From WHSW01 sp963777775 (GTDB taxonomy: Bacteria > Actinomycetota > Thermoleophilia > Solirubrobacterales > 70-9): a stretch of DNA of 64,000 bases. Below the pieces are notes generated by a model, which was not told the DNA's origin, did not search any database, and saw nothing but the letters and a program-made list of their open reading frames with translations. Below, piece by piece: positions 48,930 through 58,183 of this stretch (position 1 is the stretch's first letter; each line of letters begins with the position of its first letter). Location: assembly GCA_963777775.1 (NCBI GenBank), contig CAVZRL010000005.1, positions 558,001-622,000 of the forward strand. The letters run 5' to 3'. Position numbers and translations under genes: made by a program.

Positions 48930-50045
48930 ATGCCCGAACAGCAGATCAAGCACTACCAGGTCGGGACCTTCGTCGCCGGCAACCGCCTGCTCGACCCGGA
49001 GCAGCGTTCGGTCCAGGCGCGGACGGAGCGCTCGAACACGCTCACCTCGGGCCACCGGGCCTGCCAGGGGTGTGGCGAGGCGCTCGGCGCCCGCTACACG
49101 CTCGATGCGGCGATGCGGGCGACCGGCGGGAAGCTGATCGCCGCCAACGCGACCGGCTGCCTGGAGGTCTTCTCGACCCCGTTCCCGGAGTCGTCCTGGC
49201 AGCTGCCCTGGATCCACTCGCTGTTCGGCAACGCCCCGGCCGTGGCGAGTGGCGTCGCCGCGGCGCTGCGGGTCAAGGGACGCGAGGACGTGCGGGTCGT
49301 GGGCCAGGCGGGCGACGGCGGCACCGTGGACATCGGCTTCGCCTGCCTTTCGGGGATGTTCGAGCGCGGCGACGACGTGCTCTTCGTCTGTTACGACAAC
49401 GAGGCCTACATGAACACCGGCGTGCAGCGCTCGGGGGCCACGCCGCCGGCCGCCCGGACCGCGAACACCAAGCCGGTCGGCGACGAGCCGGGCAACGTCT
49501 TCGACCAGGGCAAGAACGTGCCCCTGATCGCGCTCGCGCACGAGATTCCCTACGTGGCGACGGCGACGGTCGCCGAGTTGCGCGACCTCGAGGCCAAGGT
49601 CGAGCGCGCGATGGAGTTCCGCGGGCCGCGCTACATCCACGTCTTCGTCCCCTGCCCGCTCGGCTGGGGCTCGGCCTCGCAGGACACGATCCGGCTCGCG
49701 CGGCTGGTCAAGGAGACGGGGCTGTTCCCGGTCTTCGAGGCCGAGCATGGCGAGATCGTCGCCGTCTCCAAGATCCGCCGCCGGGTGCCGGTCACCGAAT
49801 ACCTGAAGCTCCAGCGCCGCTACGCGCACCTGTTCCGCCCCGAGGCGCGCACCGACGTGATCGAGCGGCTGCAGGCGGGCGCCGACCGCAACATCAGGCG
49901 CTTCGACCTGCTCGCCGAGGGCGCCGAGGCCGAGCCGCCCGGCGCCGCGACCGACATCGCCGAGGCACCCGGACCGCCGGTTGAGCCGTCGGCACCGGAC
50001 GGGGTCGCGCGGGTGCTTCGCGAGACGCACGGGAGCCCGCGCTGA
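48930..50045 (+). CDS. porB: 2-oxoacid:ferredoxin oxidoreductase, beta subunit
   Basis: The 371-residue subunit binds thiamine diphosphate through GQAGDGGTVDIGFA with the Asn-containing CYDNEAYMN segment. It holds a [4Fe-4S] cluster through cysteines in HRACQGCGEALGAR and ANATGCLEV, with one more in VFVPCPLGW. The ATG has GAGGAG upstream; the longer frame is a shadow of the alpha gene. A 60-residue Pro/Ala-rich tail follows the usual C-terminus. The stop shares a base with the next start, making a tight porG-A-B-oxidoreductase unit. Confidence 0.9.
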   Translation: MPEQQIKHYQVGTFVAGNRLLDPEQRSVQARTERSNTLTSGHRACQGCGEALGARYTLDAAMRATGGKLIAANATGCLEVFSTPFPESSWQLPWIHSLFGNAPAVASGVAAALRVKGREDVRVVGQAGDGGTVDIGFACLSGMFERGDDVLFVCYDNEAYMNTGVQRSGATPPAARTANTKPVGDEPGNVFDQGKNVPLIALAHEIPYVATATVAELRDLEAKVERAMEFRGPRYIHVFVPCPLGWGSASQDTIRLARLVKETGLFPVFEAEHGEIVAVSKIRRRVPVTEYLKLQRRYAHLFRPEARTDVIERLQAGADRNIRRFDLLAEGAEAEPPGAATDIAEAPGPPVEPSAPDGVARVLRETHGSPR

Positions 50046-51694
50046 TGGAGAAGCCGTTCGCGATCACGCTCGACGTCGGCTCGAGCCTCGCCAACAAGAC
50101 CGGCAGCTGGCGCACCGAGCGCGCCGTCTATGTCGACCGCCTGCCGCCCTGCAACCACGCCTGCCCCGCCGGGGAGAACATCCAGGCGTGGCTGTACGAG
50201 GCCGAGGAGGGAGACGGCGGCTACGAGCGGGCCTGGCGGAAGATCATGGAGGACAACCCGTTCCCGGCGATTATGGGCAGGGTCTGCTACCACCCCTGCG
50301 AGACGTCCTGCAACCGGGCCCAGCTCGACGAGGCTGTGGGGATCAACTCGGTCGAGCGCTTCCTCGGCGATCAGGCGATCCGCGAGGGGTGGCGGGTGCA
50401 GGTCGAGGCCGAGCCGACCGGCAAGCGGGTGCTCGTCGTCGGCGCCGGGCCGTCGGGGCTCTCGGCCGCATATCACCTGGCGCTGCGCGGCCACGCGGTG
50501 ACGATCCACGAGGCCGGCCCGATGGCAGGCGGGATGATGCGGTTCGGAATCCCGAAGTACCGGCTGCCGCGCGACGTCCTCGACGCCGAGGTGCAGCGGA
50601 TCCTCGACCTCGGGGTGTCGCTGGAGCTCGACACCAAGGTCACCGACCTCAGCGACACGATGGGCGCCGACGACTACGACGCCGTCTTCCTCGCCGTCGG
50701 CGCCCAGATCGGCAAGCGCGCCTACATCCCGGCGGGCTCGGCGGCGAAGATGGTCGACGCGCTCTCGATGCTGCACGACTTCGAGCAGGGCGAGAAGCCG
50801 CTGCTCGGCCGCCGGGTCGCGGTCTACGGCGGCGGCAACACGGCGATGGACGCCGCCAGGACCGCCAAGCGGCTCGGTGCCGAGGAGGCGATCATCGTCT
50901 ACCGGCGAAATCGCGAGCGCATGCCTGCCCACGAGTCGGAGCTCGCCGAGGCCGAGCAGGAGGGGGTGATGGTGAAGTGGCTGACGACGATTAAGCAGGT
51001 CGACGAGGGCAAGCTGACGGTCGAGCGGATGGAGCTCGACGAGAGCGGCTGGCCCCAGCCCACCGGCGAGGTCGAGGAGCTCGAGGCGGACTCGCTCGTG
51101 CTCGCCCTGGGCCAGGACACCGACCTCTCCTTCCTCGAGGGAGTCGAGGGCCTCGAGGTCACCGACGGGGTGGTCAAGGTCGGCCCGGACATGATGACCG
51201 GCCGCGCCGGGGTGTTCGCGGGCGGCGACATGGTGCCGGCGGAGCGCTCGGTGACGGTCGGGATCGGCCACGGCAAGCAGGCCGCCCGCAACGTCGACGC
51301 CTGGCTGCGCGGTAAGCACTACGCGGCGCCGCCCCGCCACGAGATCGCCGAGTTCAGCACCCTCAACACCTGGTACTACGCCGACGCCCCGCGAACCCAC
51401 CGCCCGCTGCTCGAGGGCATCCGGCGCCAGACCACCTTCGCGGAGGTCGTCCAGGGCCTCGACGAGTCGAACGCGCTGTTCGAGGCGCGCCGCTGCCTGT
51501 CGTGTGGGAACTGCTTCTCGTGCGACAACTGCTACGGCGTCTGCCCCGATAACGCGGTGCTCAAGCTCGCCCAGCGAGCGGCGAACCCGAACGTGAACGG
51601 CTACGCGATCGACCTCGACTTCTGCAAGGGCTGTGGCCTCTGCGTCGCCGAGTGCCCGTGCGGGTCGATCGAGATGGTGCCCGAGGAGATCTAG
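50045..51694 (+). CDS. GltD-like FAD/NAD(P) oxidoreductase fused to a 2[4Fe-4S] ferredoxin
   Basis: The 549-residue protein has an N-terminal Fe-S domain (LPPCNHACPAGENIQAW, VCYHPCETSCNRAQ), then two dinucleotide domains (VVGAGPSGLSAAYHLALRG, AVYGGGNTAMDAARTAKRLG) as in the glutamate synthase small subunit. It ends with a ferredoxin (CLSCGNCFSCDNCYGVCP, then CKGCGLCVAECPCGSI). The first ferredoxin motif has extra cysteines. Joined to porGAB, it should pass electrons between the 2-oxoacid oxidoreductase and NAD(P)H, in place of a separate delta subunit. Confidence 0.85.
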   Translation: MEKPFAITLDVGSSLANKTGSWRTERAVYVDRLPPCNHACPAGENIQAWLYEAEEGDGGYERAWRKIMEDNPFPAIMGRVCYHPCETSCNRAQLDEAVGINSVERFLGDQAIREGWRVQVEAEPTGKRVLVVGAGPSGLSAAYHLALRGHAVTIHEAGPMAGGMMRFGIPKYRLPRDVLDAEVQRILDLGVSLELDTKVTDLSDTMGADDYDAVFLAVGAQIGKRAYIPAGSAAKMVDALSMLHDFEQGEKPLLGRRVAVYGGGNTAMDAARTAKRLGAEEAIIVYRRNRERMPAHESELAEAEQEGVMVKWLTTIKQVDEGKLTVERMELDESGWPQPTGEVEELEADSLVLALGQDTDLSFLEGVEGLEVTDGVVKVGPDMMTGRAGVFAGGDMVPAERSVTVGIGHGKQAARNVDAWLRGKHYAAPPRHEIAEFSTLNTWYYADAPRTHRPLLEGIRRQTTFAEVVQGLDESNALFEARRCLSCGNCFSCDNCYGVCPDNAVLKLAQRAANPNVNGYAIDLDFCKGCGLCVAECPCGSIEMVPEEI

Positions 51695-51715
51695 GCGCCC
51701 GGCTCGCGCCCCTGC

Positions 51716-52510
51716 TCAGCTCCGCACCCGGTCGGGCCGCGTGTAGACGTTGACGCCGCCGTCGCGGGCGAACCCGCACAGGGTCAGCCCGCGGTCGTCC
51801 GCGAGCGAGACGGCGAGCGAGGTGGGCGCGCCGACCCCGACCAGGATCGGCGCTCCGGCGACCGCCGCCTTCTGGACCAGCTCGAAGGAGAGCCGGCCGC
51901 TGACGCAGAGCAGGCGCGGGTGCAGCGGCACGATTCCCTCCGCGAGCGCCCAGCCGACGACCTTGTCCATCGCGTTGTGGCGGCCGACGTCCTCGCGCAC
52001 CGCGAGCAGGCTCCCGTCGGGCTCGAATAGGCCGGTCGCGTGCAGGCCGCCGGTGCGCTCGAACTCGGGCTGGCGCAGCCGCTCGGGCAGGGCGGCCAGC
52101 AGGGCCCTGTCGACGAGCGGCCCGTCCGCCGCCGGCTCGGCCGAGACCGCGACCTCCTCGAGCGCCCCCTTGCCGCAGACCCCGCACGAGGAGGTCGCGT
52201 AGAAGCTGCGTCGCCCCGGGTCACGCGCCAGCGGCCCGCGGACCTCGACCACGTTCGCCGCCAGGTCCTCGCTCGGCCCGACCTCGGGCCGCGTCGCGAC
52301 CAGCCCCTCGCCGAACAGAAAGCCGGCGGCCAGGTCCTCGTCGTCGCCGGGGGTTCGCATCGTCACCGCCAGCGGCGCGCCGTCGACCCGGATCTCGAGC
52401 GGCTCCTCGACCGCGACCGCGTCGGTGACACCATCGTGCTCGAGCATCGCGTGCATGCCCCGGTAGCGAAGCGCCCCCGGTCGCCCGGGCGATCGGTCGC
52501 CGTCGGCCAC
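51716..52510 (-). CDS. fdhD: Formate dehydrogenase accessory sulfurtransferase FdhD
   Basis: The roughly 264-residue protein passes sulfur to the molybdenum cofactor of formate dehydrogenase. The SSCGVCGK motif supplies the two cysteines, and LAVREDVGRHNAMDKVVGWAL and GFARDGGVNVYTRP are FdhD marks. A GTG at 52510 is chosen, 11 bases after the catalytic-subunit stop; an ATG near position 52455 would cut off the N-terminal strand. It closes the formate dehydrogenase operon. Confidence 0.88.
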   Translation of the reverse strand: MADGDRSPGRPGALRYRGMHAMLEHDGVTDAVAVEEPLEIRVDGAPLAVTMRTPGDDEDLAAGFLFGEGLVATRPEVGPSEDLAANVVEVRGPLARDPGRRSFYATSSCGVCGKGALEEVAVSAEPAADGPLVDRALLAALPERLRQPEFERTGGLHATGLFEPDGSLLAVREDVGRHNAMDKVVGWALAEGIVPLHPRLLCVSGRLSFELVQKAAVAGAPILVGVGAPTSLAVSLADDRGLTLCGFARDGGVNVYTRPDRVRS

Positions 52511-52521
52511 CGCAGCGTCGC

Positions 52522-54642
52522 TCAGACTTCGCTCGGGCCCGCGGGAACCACCTCGGGCGCGAGCCTCGCCGGCCCCGCGGGCGCCGCCTCGACCCCGACC
52601 GCCGCCACCGAGACGGCGACCACCTTGTACTCGGGACAACTCGTGTTGACGTCTGCCGACGGCCCGACGAGCAGGTTCGTCCGCACCTCGGGGAAGTGGA
52701 AGGCGGTGAACACGTGGCCCGGATCGATCCGCTCGGTCAGTCGCGCCACGAGCTTGATCTCGCCGTTGCGGCTGCGCACCTCGACCAGGTCACCGTCGGC
52801 GACCCCAACCGCGGCCGCGTCTTCGGGGTTGACCTCGAGCCAGTCGTGGTCCATCAGCTCGAGGTTGCCGGTCCGGCGGGTCATCGTCCCGACGTTGTAG
52901 TGCTCGAGCCGGCGTCCGGTGACCAGGATCAGCGGGAACTCGTCGCTCACCTCGTCCCCGGGCGCCAGGTAGGGCAACGCCGCCATCCGGGCGAGGCCGT
53001 CGGGCTGCTCGAAGCGCTCGGTGTAGAGCCGCGGCGAGTCGTTTCCGTCGGCGGCGACCGGCCACTGCAGCCCCGAGCGTCCGAGCCGCTCGTAGGTGAC
53101 GCCGGCGAAGTGCGGCGTCGTCGCGGCGATCTCGGCCATCACGTCCTCCGGCCCGTCGTAGGGCAGCTCGTAGCCGAGCGCGGCGGAGACGAGGCCGAAG
53201 ATCTCGAGATCGGTCTTCGCGCCGCCGGGCGGGTCGGCCGCCTTGTCGACCAGCTGGATCCGGCGCTCGGCGTTGGTGAACGTGCCCGTCTTCTCCAGGA
53301 AGGAGGCGGCGGGAAGGACGACGTCCGCGAACTTCGAGGTCTCGTTCTCGAAGATCTCCTGGACGACGAGGAAGTCGAGATTCGAGAGCGCCGCGTTGAC
53401 ATGCGCGACATCGGGGTCGGACTGGGCGATGTCGTAGCCGACGATCCACATCGCCTTCAGCGAGCCCTCGACGGCCGCGTCGAGCATCTCGGGCATCTTC
53501 AGGCCGCGCTCGCGCTTCATCTCGACCCCCCAGCGCCGCTCGTACATGCTCGCGACCTCGTCGTCTGAGACCGGGCGGTACTGGCTGAAGGTATCGGGCA
53601 GGGCGCCGACGTCCGAGGACCCCTGGACGTTGTTCTGGCCGCGCATCGGCAGCAGCGCCGAGCCGGGCTTGGCGAAGTTGCCGGTCAGCAGGGCCAGGTT
53701 GCAGATCAGCTGCACGACCTCGGAGCCATAGCGCTGCTCAGTGACCCCGAGTCCCCAGGCGATCGAGGCGCGCTCGGCCTCGCCGTAGAGGTGCGCGGCG
53801 CGCTCGACGTCGGCGGCGGGGACTCCGGAGATCCGCTCGACCTCGGCCGGCGTGTAGTCGGCGACCAGGTCCGCGACCGCCTCGTAGCCGGTCGACCGCG
53901 CGGCGACGAACTCCTCGTCGACCAGGCCGTCGCGGATCACCACGTGCGCGAGCCCGTTCATGAACGCGGCGTTGGCGCCGGGGTGGATCGGGCAGTGCAG
54001 GACGCCGTAGTCCGAGAGCTCGATCTCGCGCGGGTCGGCGGTGATGATCTTCAGCCCATTGAGCGCCGCCTGCTTGATCCGCGCCGCCGCGACCGGGTGC
54101 CCGGCGCTCGGGTTGGAGCCGATCAGCAGCAGGACCTCGGCCGCCTCGAAGTCAGCGAACGAGCCGGTGCACCCCGAGAGGCCGAGCGACTTGCGGAGCG
54201 CGAACGAGGTCGGGGAGTGACAGACGCGCGAGCAGTTGTCGATGTTGTGGGTCCCGATCGCGGCCCTGACCACGCGCTGCATCGCGTAGCAGTCCTCGTT
54301 CGTCCCCCGCGAGGAGGCGAGCCCGGCGATCGCGTCGGCCCCGTGCTCGGCCTTGATCTCGCCGAAGGCGTCTGCGATCCGGCCGACCGCCTCCTCCCAG
54401 CTCGCGAGCCGGAAGCCGCCGCTCTCGCGAACGAGCGGCGCGGTGAGCCGGTCGCGGGCGCGAGTGAACTGGTGCGCGAAGCGGCCCTTGACGCAGGTGT
54501 GGCCGCGGTTTGCGGGCCCGTCCTCGGCGGGGCTGATCGAGACGATCCGGCCGTCGCGCGCGTGCGCCTCGAGGCGGCAGCCGACCCCGCAGTAGCCACA
54601 GGTCGTGGTCGTGGTCCGATCGAAGCGCCCGTCGCTCGTCAT
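52522..54642 (-). CDS. fdhA: Formate dehydrogenase catalytic (molybdopterin) subunit
   Basis: The 706-residue enzyme oxidises formate to CO2. Cysteines 15, 18, 22 and 50 (TTCGYCGVGC..., HTCVKGRF) bind a [4Fe-4S] cluster, and Cys141 in SRVCHSPTS is the metal ligand where some enzymes have selenocysteine. MRGQNNVQGSSDVG and the C-terminal TGRRLEHYNVGTMTRRTGNL region bind the bis-MGD cofactor. A 30-residue Ala/Pro tail follows. The ATG overlaps the upstream Fe-S gene by 4 nt. Partners NuoEF-like and Fe-S subunits make it NAD+-linked. Confidence 0.9.
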   Translation of the reverse strand: MTSDGRFDRTTTTTCGYCGVGCRLEAHARDGRIVSISPAEDGPANRGHTCVKGRFAHQFTRARDRLTAPLVRESGGFRLASWEEAVGRIADAFGEIKAEHGADAIAGLASSRGTNEDCYAMQRVVRAAIGTHNIDNCSRVCHSPTSFALRKSLGLSGCTGSFADFEAAEVLLLIGSNPSAGHPVAAARIKQAALNGLKIITADPREIELSDYGVLHCPIHPGANAAFMNGLAHVVIRDGLVDEEFVAARSTGYEAVADLVADYTPAEVERISGVPAADVERAAHLYGEAERASIAWGLGVTEQRYGSEVVQLICNLALLTGNFAKPGSALLPMRGQNNVQGSSDVGALPDTFSQYRPVSDDEVASMYERRWGVEMKRERGLKMPEMLDAAVEGSLKAMWIVGYDIAQSDPDVAHVNAALSNLDFLVVQEIFENETSKFADVVLPAASFLEKTGTFTNAERRIQLVDKAADPPGGAKTDLEIFGLVSAALGYELPYDGPEDVMAEIAATTPHFAGVTYERLGRSGLQWPVAADGNDSPRLYTERFEQPDGLARMAALPYLAPGDEVSDEFPLILVTGRRLEHYNVGTMTRRTGNLELMDHDWLEVNPEDAAAVGVADGDLVEVRSRNGEIKLVARLTERIDPGHVFTAFHFPEVRTNLLVGPSADVNTSCPEYKVVAVSVAAVGVEAAPAGPARLAPEVVPAGPSEV

Positions 54643-55295
54643 CTCACCAACTCCTCCTCGCCCGCCGGATCCACCAGATCGACGAGCAGATGTTCCGTGA
54701 TCGCGTCCGTGGGACACGTATCGGCGCAGGCCCCACAGGATACGCACGACGAGCGCTCGAATCCAGCGTCGAGGCCGGCTGCGATGTTGCTGTCGAAGCC
54801 GCGCCCGGTCGCGGTCAGCGCGAACGCCCCCTGGACCTCGTCGCAGACCCGCACGCAGCGCCCGCATGAGATGCAGAGCTCATGCTGCATACGCAGGTAG
54901 GGGTGGCGGGTGTCGGTGTCGGGCTCATGGGTCCGCCCGGTCCAGCGCGGCGCCCCGACCCCGAGCTTGCGCGCGACCCCGGCGAGCTCGGTGTGGGGCG
55001 CGGGATCTCCAGGCAGCTCGGAGAGCACCAGCTCGACCACGTTCGAGGCGATCCGCAGGGCGCGCTCGTCGTCGGTGGCGATCCGCATCCCCGCCCGGCA
55101 GACGGTCGTGCACGACGGCAGCGGGGCCGGCGCGCCCTCGATCGCGACCAGACAGACCCGGCAGGCGCCGAAGGCGGTGACCCGGTCGTCGAAGCAGAGC
55201 GTCGCGACGTCGCCACCGGCCTCGCGCACCGCCTCGAGCGCGGTCGTCCCCTCCTCGACCTCGACCGCCCGGCCATCGACGAAGACCTCGATCAC
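54639..55295 (-). CDS. Formate dehydrogenase Fe-S subunit ([2Fe-2S] plus two [4Fe-4S] clusters)
   Basis: The 218-residue protein matches the N-terminal part of NuoG or of long FdsA-type subunits, here as a separate gene. Ferredoxin-like cysteines appear in LCFDDRVTAFGACRVCLVA and LPSCTTVC. His and Cys of the next cluster are in HELCISCGRCVRVCDEV, and a last motif is SSCVSCGACADTCPTDAI. It should wire the NuoEF-like subunit to the catalytic subunit. The GTG at 55295 overlaps the upstream stop by 4 nt; the longer frame is antisense to nothing real. Confidence 0.85.
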   Translation of the reverse strand: MIEVFVDGRAVEVEEGTTALEAVREAGGDVATLCFDDRVTAFGACRVCLVAIEGAPAPLPSCTTVCRAGMRIATDDERALRIASNVVELVLSELPGDPAPHTELAGVARKLGVGAPRWTGRTHEPDTDTRHPYLRMQHELCISCGRCVRVCDEVQGAFALTATGRGFDSNIAAGLDAGFERSSCVSCGACADTCPTDAITEHLLVDLVDPAGEEELVR

Positions 55296-56968
55296 GCCGG
55301 CTCCAATCCGAGCTCCTCGGGCCAATGCGCGATCAGGCTCCGGATCGGTGCCGGCAGCCCGCCGCCGTGGGCGCAGAGGCTCGCGACCTCGAGCGTCTCG
55401 AGCAACTCCTCGAGCGCCGGACGATCGAGCGCCCGGCCCGGCTCGAACATTTCGAGCCCGCGCTGGAGCCCGATCCGGCACGGGAAGCACTTGCCACAGC
55501 TCTCGGTGGCGCCGAAGTGCATCAGGTGGCGACCGAGCTCGCGCATGTCGGTGCGCTCGTCGAAGGCGACGATCCCGCCGTGACCGACCATGCAGCCCTC
55601 GGCCGCCAGCTCGTCGAAGTCGAAGCGCGTCTCGAGCGCCGACCCGGGCAGGATCCCACCCAGCGGGCCGCCGATCTGAAGCGCCTTGATCTCGTGCTCG
55701 TCGACAAGGCCGCCGCCGTGGCGCTCGCAGATCTCGCGCATCGAGACCCCGAACGGGACCTCGATCACGGCCGGATCGCGAAACCGCTCGTTGAGCGAGA
55801 CCAGCTTCGTGCCCGGCGTCGCGCCCGGGCTCAGCTCCTTGTAGGCGTCGGTGCCGCGTTCGGCGACGAAGGGGATGTTGCACAGGGTCTCGACGTTGTT
55901 GACTACGGTCGGGCGCTCGTCGTAGCCGCGCTCGGCCGGGAACGGCGGCCGCGCCGAGACCGTCCCCCGCATCCCCATCAGCGAGTTGAGCAGCGCCGTC
56001 TCCTCGCCGACCACGTAGGAGCCCGCGCCCTCGACCACGCCGACGTGAAAGGAGAAGCCGCTGCCGCGGATGTCGTCGCCGAGGTCGCCGGCGGCGAGCG
56101 CGGCCTCGTTCGCGGCCACCAGCGCCGCCTTCGAGCGCGGGTACTCCGAGCGGACGTAGACGTAACCGCGATCGGCGCCGACGGCGAAGCCGGCGAGCGC
56201 CATCCCCTCGAGCAGGAGCGCGGGGTTGCGCTCCATCAGCAGCTTGTCGATATAGGAGCCGGGGTCGCCCTCGTCGGCGTTGACGACGATCACCTTCTCG
56301 CTTCCGACCGCCTGGCGGGCGAAGCGCCACTTGGTCCCGGCCGGAAAGCCCGCCCCGCCGCGGCCGCGGACGTTGGCCGCCTCGACCTCGTCCAACAGCC
56401 GCTCCGGGCCGAGTTCGTCGAGCGCGCGATGCAGGCCGCCGTAGGCGCCGGGGACGATCAGGACCGGCTCCTCGAGGGCGCTGCGCCACGGCGGCTCGCC
56501 CGCCTCCTGCGCGGCGCCGCCGGCGACCCGCTCCCCGGCCTCCGGCCCGGCGTCGACCACCTCCCCGTCGCGGTAGGAGGGTCCGGAGTGGCAGTACCCG
56601 AGGCAGACGACCTCGGCGAGTGAGGTCTCGCCGTCGTCGCTGCGCTCATTGAGCGAAATCCCGAGCGCCTGCTCCAGCTCACCAACCTGGGCGTCGAAAC
56701 GGCTTGCCCAGCAGGCCGTGCCGGTGCAGACCTGGACATGTCGGCGCCCACGTGGGCGCACGAAATCGTCATAGAAGGTCGAGATCCCATAGACGGTCGC
56801 CTCCGGAAGCCCCGAGCGGACCGCGGCCAGTCGCCGATCGTCGTCGGTGAGCTCGCCCCGGGCCTCGACTGCCTGCTTGAGCACCGCCAACGCCACCGCA
56901 GGGCCCTCGCCGTCCTCGCGGCGGCGCATGAGCTCGATCAGGTTGTGGGTCGGGGAGGCAGTAGACAA
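55292..56968 (-). CDS. NADH-binding diaphorase subunit, NuoE-NuoF fusion, of formate dehydrogenase
   Basis: The 558-residue fusion has a NuoE-like thioredoxin-fold [2Fe-2S] part (VCTGTACWAS, VVCLGYCHSGPSY) in residues 1-135. A NuoF-like part follows, with VRGRGGAGFPAGTKW for NADH/FMN, VNADEGDPGSYIDK, and the [4Fe-4S] motif ESCGKCFPCRIG near the end. It passes electrons from formate to NAD+. The start is a TTG at 56968 that lies inside a dyad; no clear ribosome site is seen, so translation may be leaderless or begin at an ATG 13 codons later. Confidence 0.87.
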   Translation of the reverse strand: MSTASPTHNLIELMRRREDGEGPAVALAVLKQAVEARGELTDDDRRLAAVRSGLPEATVYGISTFYDDFVRPRGRRHVQVCTGTACWASRFDAQVGELEQALGISLNERSDDGETSLAEVVCLGYCHSGPSYRDGEVVDAGPEAGERVAGGAAQEAGEPPWRSALEEPVLIVPGAYGGLHRALDELGPERLLDEVEAANVRGRGGAGFPAGTKWRFARQAVGSEKVIVVNADEGDPGSYIDKLLMERNPALLLEGMALAGFAVGADRGYVYVRSEYPRSKAALVAANEAALAAGDLGDDIRGSGFSFHVGVVEGAGSYVVGEETALLNSLMGMRGTVSARPPFPAERGYDERPTVVNNVETLCNIPFVAERGTDAYKELSPGATPGTKLVSLNERFRDPAVIEVPFGVSMREICERHGGGLVDEHEIKALQIGGPLGGILPGSALETRFDFDELAAEGCMVGHGGIVAFDERTDMRELGRHLMHFGATESCGKCFPCRIGLQRGLEMFEPGRALDRPALEELLETLEVASLCAHGGGLPAPIRSLIAHWPEELGLEPA

Positions 56969-56978
56969 ATTCGTTTAC
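56961..56978. promoter_or_regulatory. 18-bp dyad over the formate dehydrogenase operon start
   Basis: GTAGACAAATTCGTTTAC at 56961-56978 is a near-palindrome with matching GTA-AC ... GT-TAC ends, and it covers the TTG start of the NuoEF-like gene. AT-rich for this genome, it could be an operator or contain the promoter. The call is positional. Confidence 0.3.
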
Positions 56979-57100
56979 CTGTGCCAACCTACCACGCTCG
57001 ACAACGGCTCAAGGGTACTCCCGGCGCGCGGTCGGATATAACTGGGCGGTCGGGGTCAATCCGGCCCCAAGCCGGGCATCGAGGGACCGAGGGAGGCGAG

Positions 57101-58132
57101 ATGGTGGCTCGCGGGCGTCCGTTTCCAGCGACCCGCCGCGCCCTGGCCAAGTCGATCGTCGACCGTCGGATTAGTCGCCGGGCCTCGCTCGTACTGCTCG
57201 CCGGAGCGCTCGCGGCCGGGGCGATCGCCGCACCGGCGTCCTCGGAGCCGCGGCCGGGCCCCCGCTGCAACGGGGCCAAGCAACTTTGCGAGCGCCCCTT
57301 CGACCGCGTCGTCCTCGCCGGCGCCCACAACGCGATGTCGGCCTTCGACCTTGGCTGGAAGCTCCCCAACCAGACGCTCGCGATCCCCGACCAGCTTCGG
57401 GCCGGGATCCGCGCGCTGCTGATCGACACCCACTACGGCCGATTGCAGGCCGACGGCACGGTGCGCACCGACGATGACGGCGAGCTGACCGAAGGAGAGC
57501 GGGGTCTCTACCTCTGCCACGTGCTCTGCGAGCTCGGCGCCTCGCCGCTGGTCGACGTCCTGAGCTCGATCCGCAGGTTCCTGCGCCGGCACCCGTTCAA
57601 CGTGCTGACGATCGTCAACGAGGACCACATCGCGCCCGCCGACTTCGCCGGCGCGATCGAGCAGAGCGGCCTGATCCGCCACGTCTACCGCGGCCCGCCC
57701 GGGCCAAGATGGCCGACCCTGCGCAGGATGATCAGGACCCGCCAGCAGGTCGTCGTGCTCGCCGAGCGCGACGACGGCGGCGTGCCCTGGTACCACGTCG
57801 CCTACGAGGGGATCCTGCAGGAGACGCCGTACTCGTTCCGGACCCCGGATCTGCTGATCGAGCCGGCGAACTGGACCGCGAGCTGCCGGCCCAACCGCGG
57901 CGGGACCGCGGGCTCGCTGTTCCTGGTCAACCACTGGTCGCCCTCGACCGCGCCTCCGGAGCCCGACCCGGCGGCATCAGCGGCGGTCAACGCCGCCGAT
58001 GTGATCCTCGGCCGGACACGGGAGTGCGAGCGGCTGCGCGGGCGCCTGCCCTCGATCATCGCCGCCGACCAGGTCACCTACGGCGGGCTGTTCGCGGCGG
58101 TGCGGGAGCTGAACGGGATCGGGGCGCGGTAG
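57101..58132 (+). CDS. Secreted PLC-like phosphodiesterase
   Basis: The 343-residue protein has a basic N-terminus (RRISRRASLVLLAGALAAG) followed by an APASSEP cut region, suggesting export. The PLC-like barrel shows VVLAGAHNAMSAFD near the start, with the catalytic His, and RALLIDTHYG with an Asp/His pair, then LTIVNEDH. This is the eukaryote-like phosphatidylinositol-specific phospholipase C family without the second domain. GGGAGGCG precedes the ATG. The substrate may be a phosphoinositide or glycerophosphodiester. Confidence 0.8.
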   Translation: MVARGRPFPATRRALAKSIVDRRISRRASLVLLAGALAAGAIAAPASSEPRPGPRCNGAKQLCERPFDRVVLAGAHNAMSAFDLGWKLPNQTLAIPDQLRAGIRALLIDTHYGRLQADGTVRTDDDGELTEGERGLYLCHVLCELGASPLVDVLSSIRRFLRRHPFNVLTIVNEDHIAPADFAGAIEQSGLIRHVYRGPPGPRWPTLRRMIRTRQQVVVLAERDDGGVPWYHVAYEGILQETPYSFRTPDLLIEPANWTASCRPNRGGTAGSLFLVNHWSPSTAPPEPDPAASAAVNAADVILGRTRECERLRGRLPSIIAADQVTYGGLFAAVRELNGIGAR

Positions 58133-58183
58133 CCCGGCCTGAGGCTGACGCGGCCCACACTCCCATAGAGTGGCGGGCCCGCC

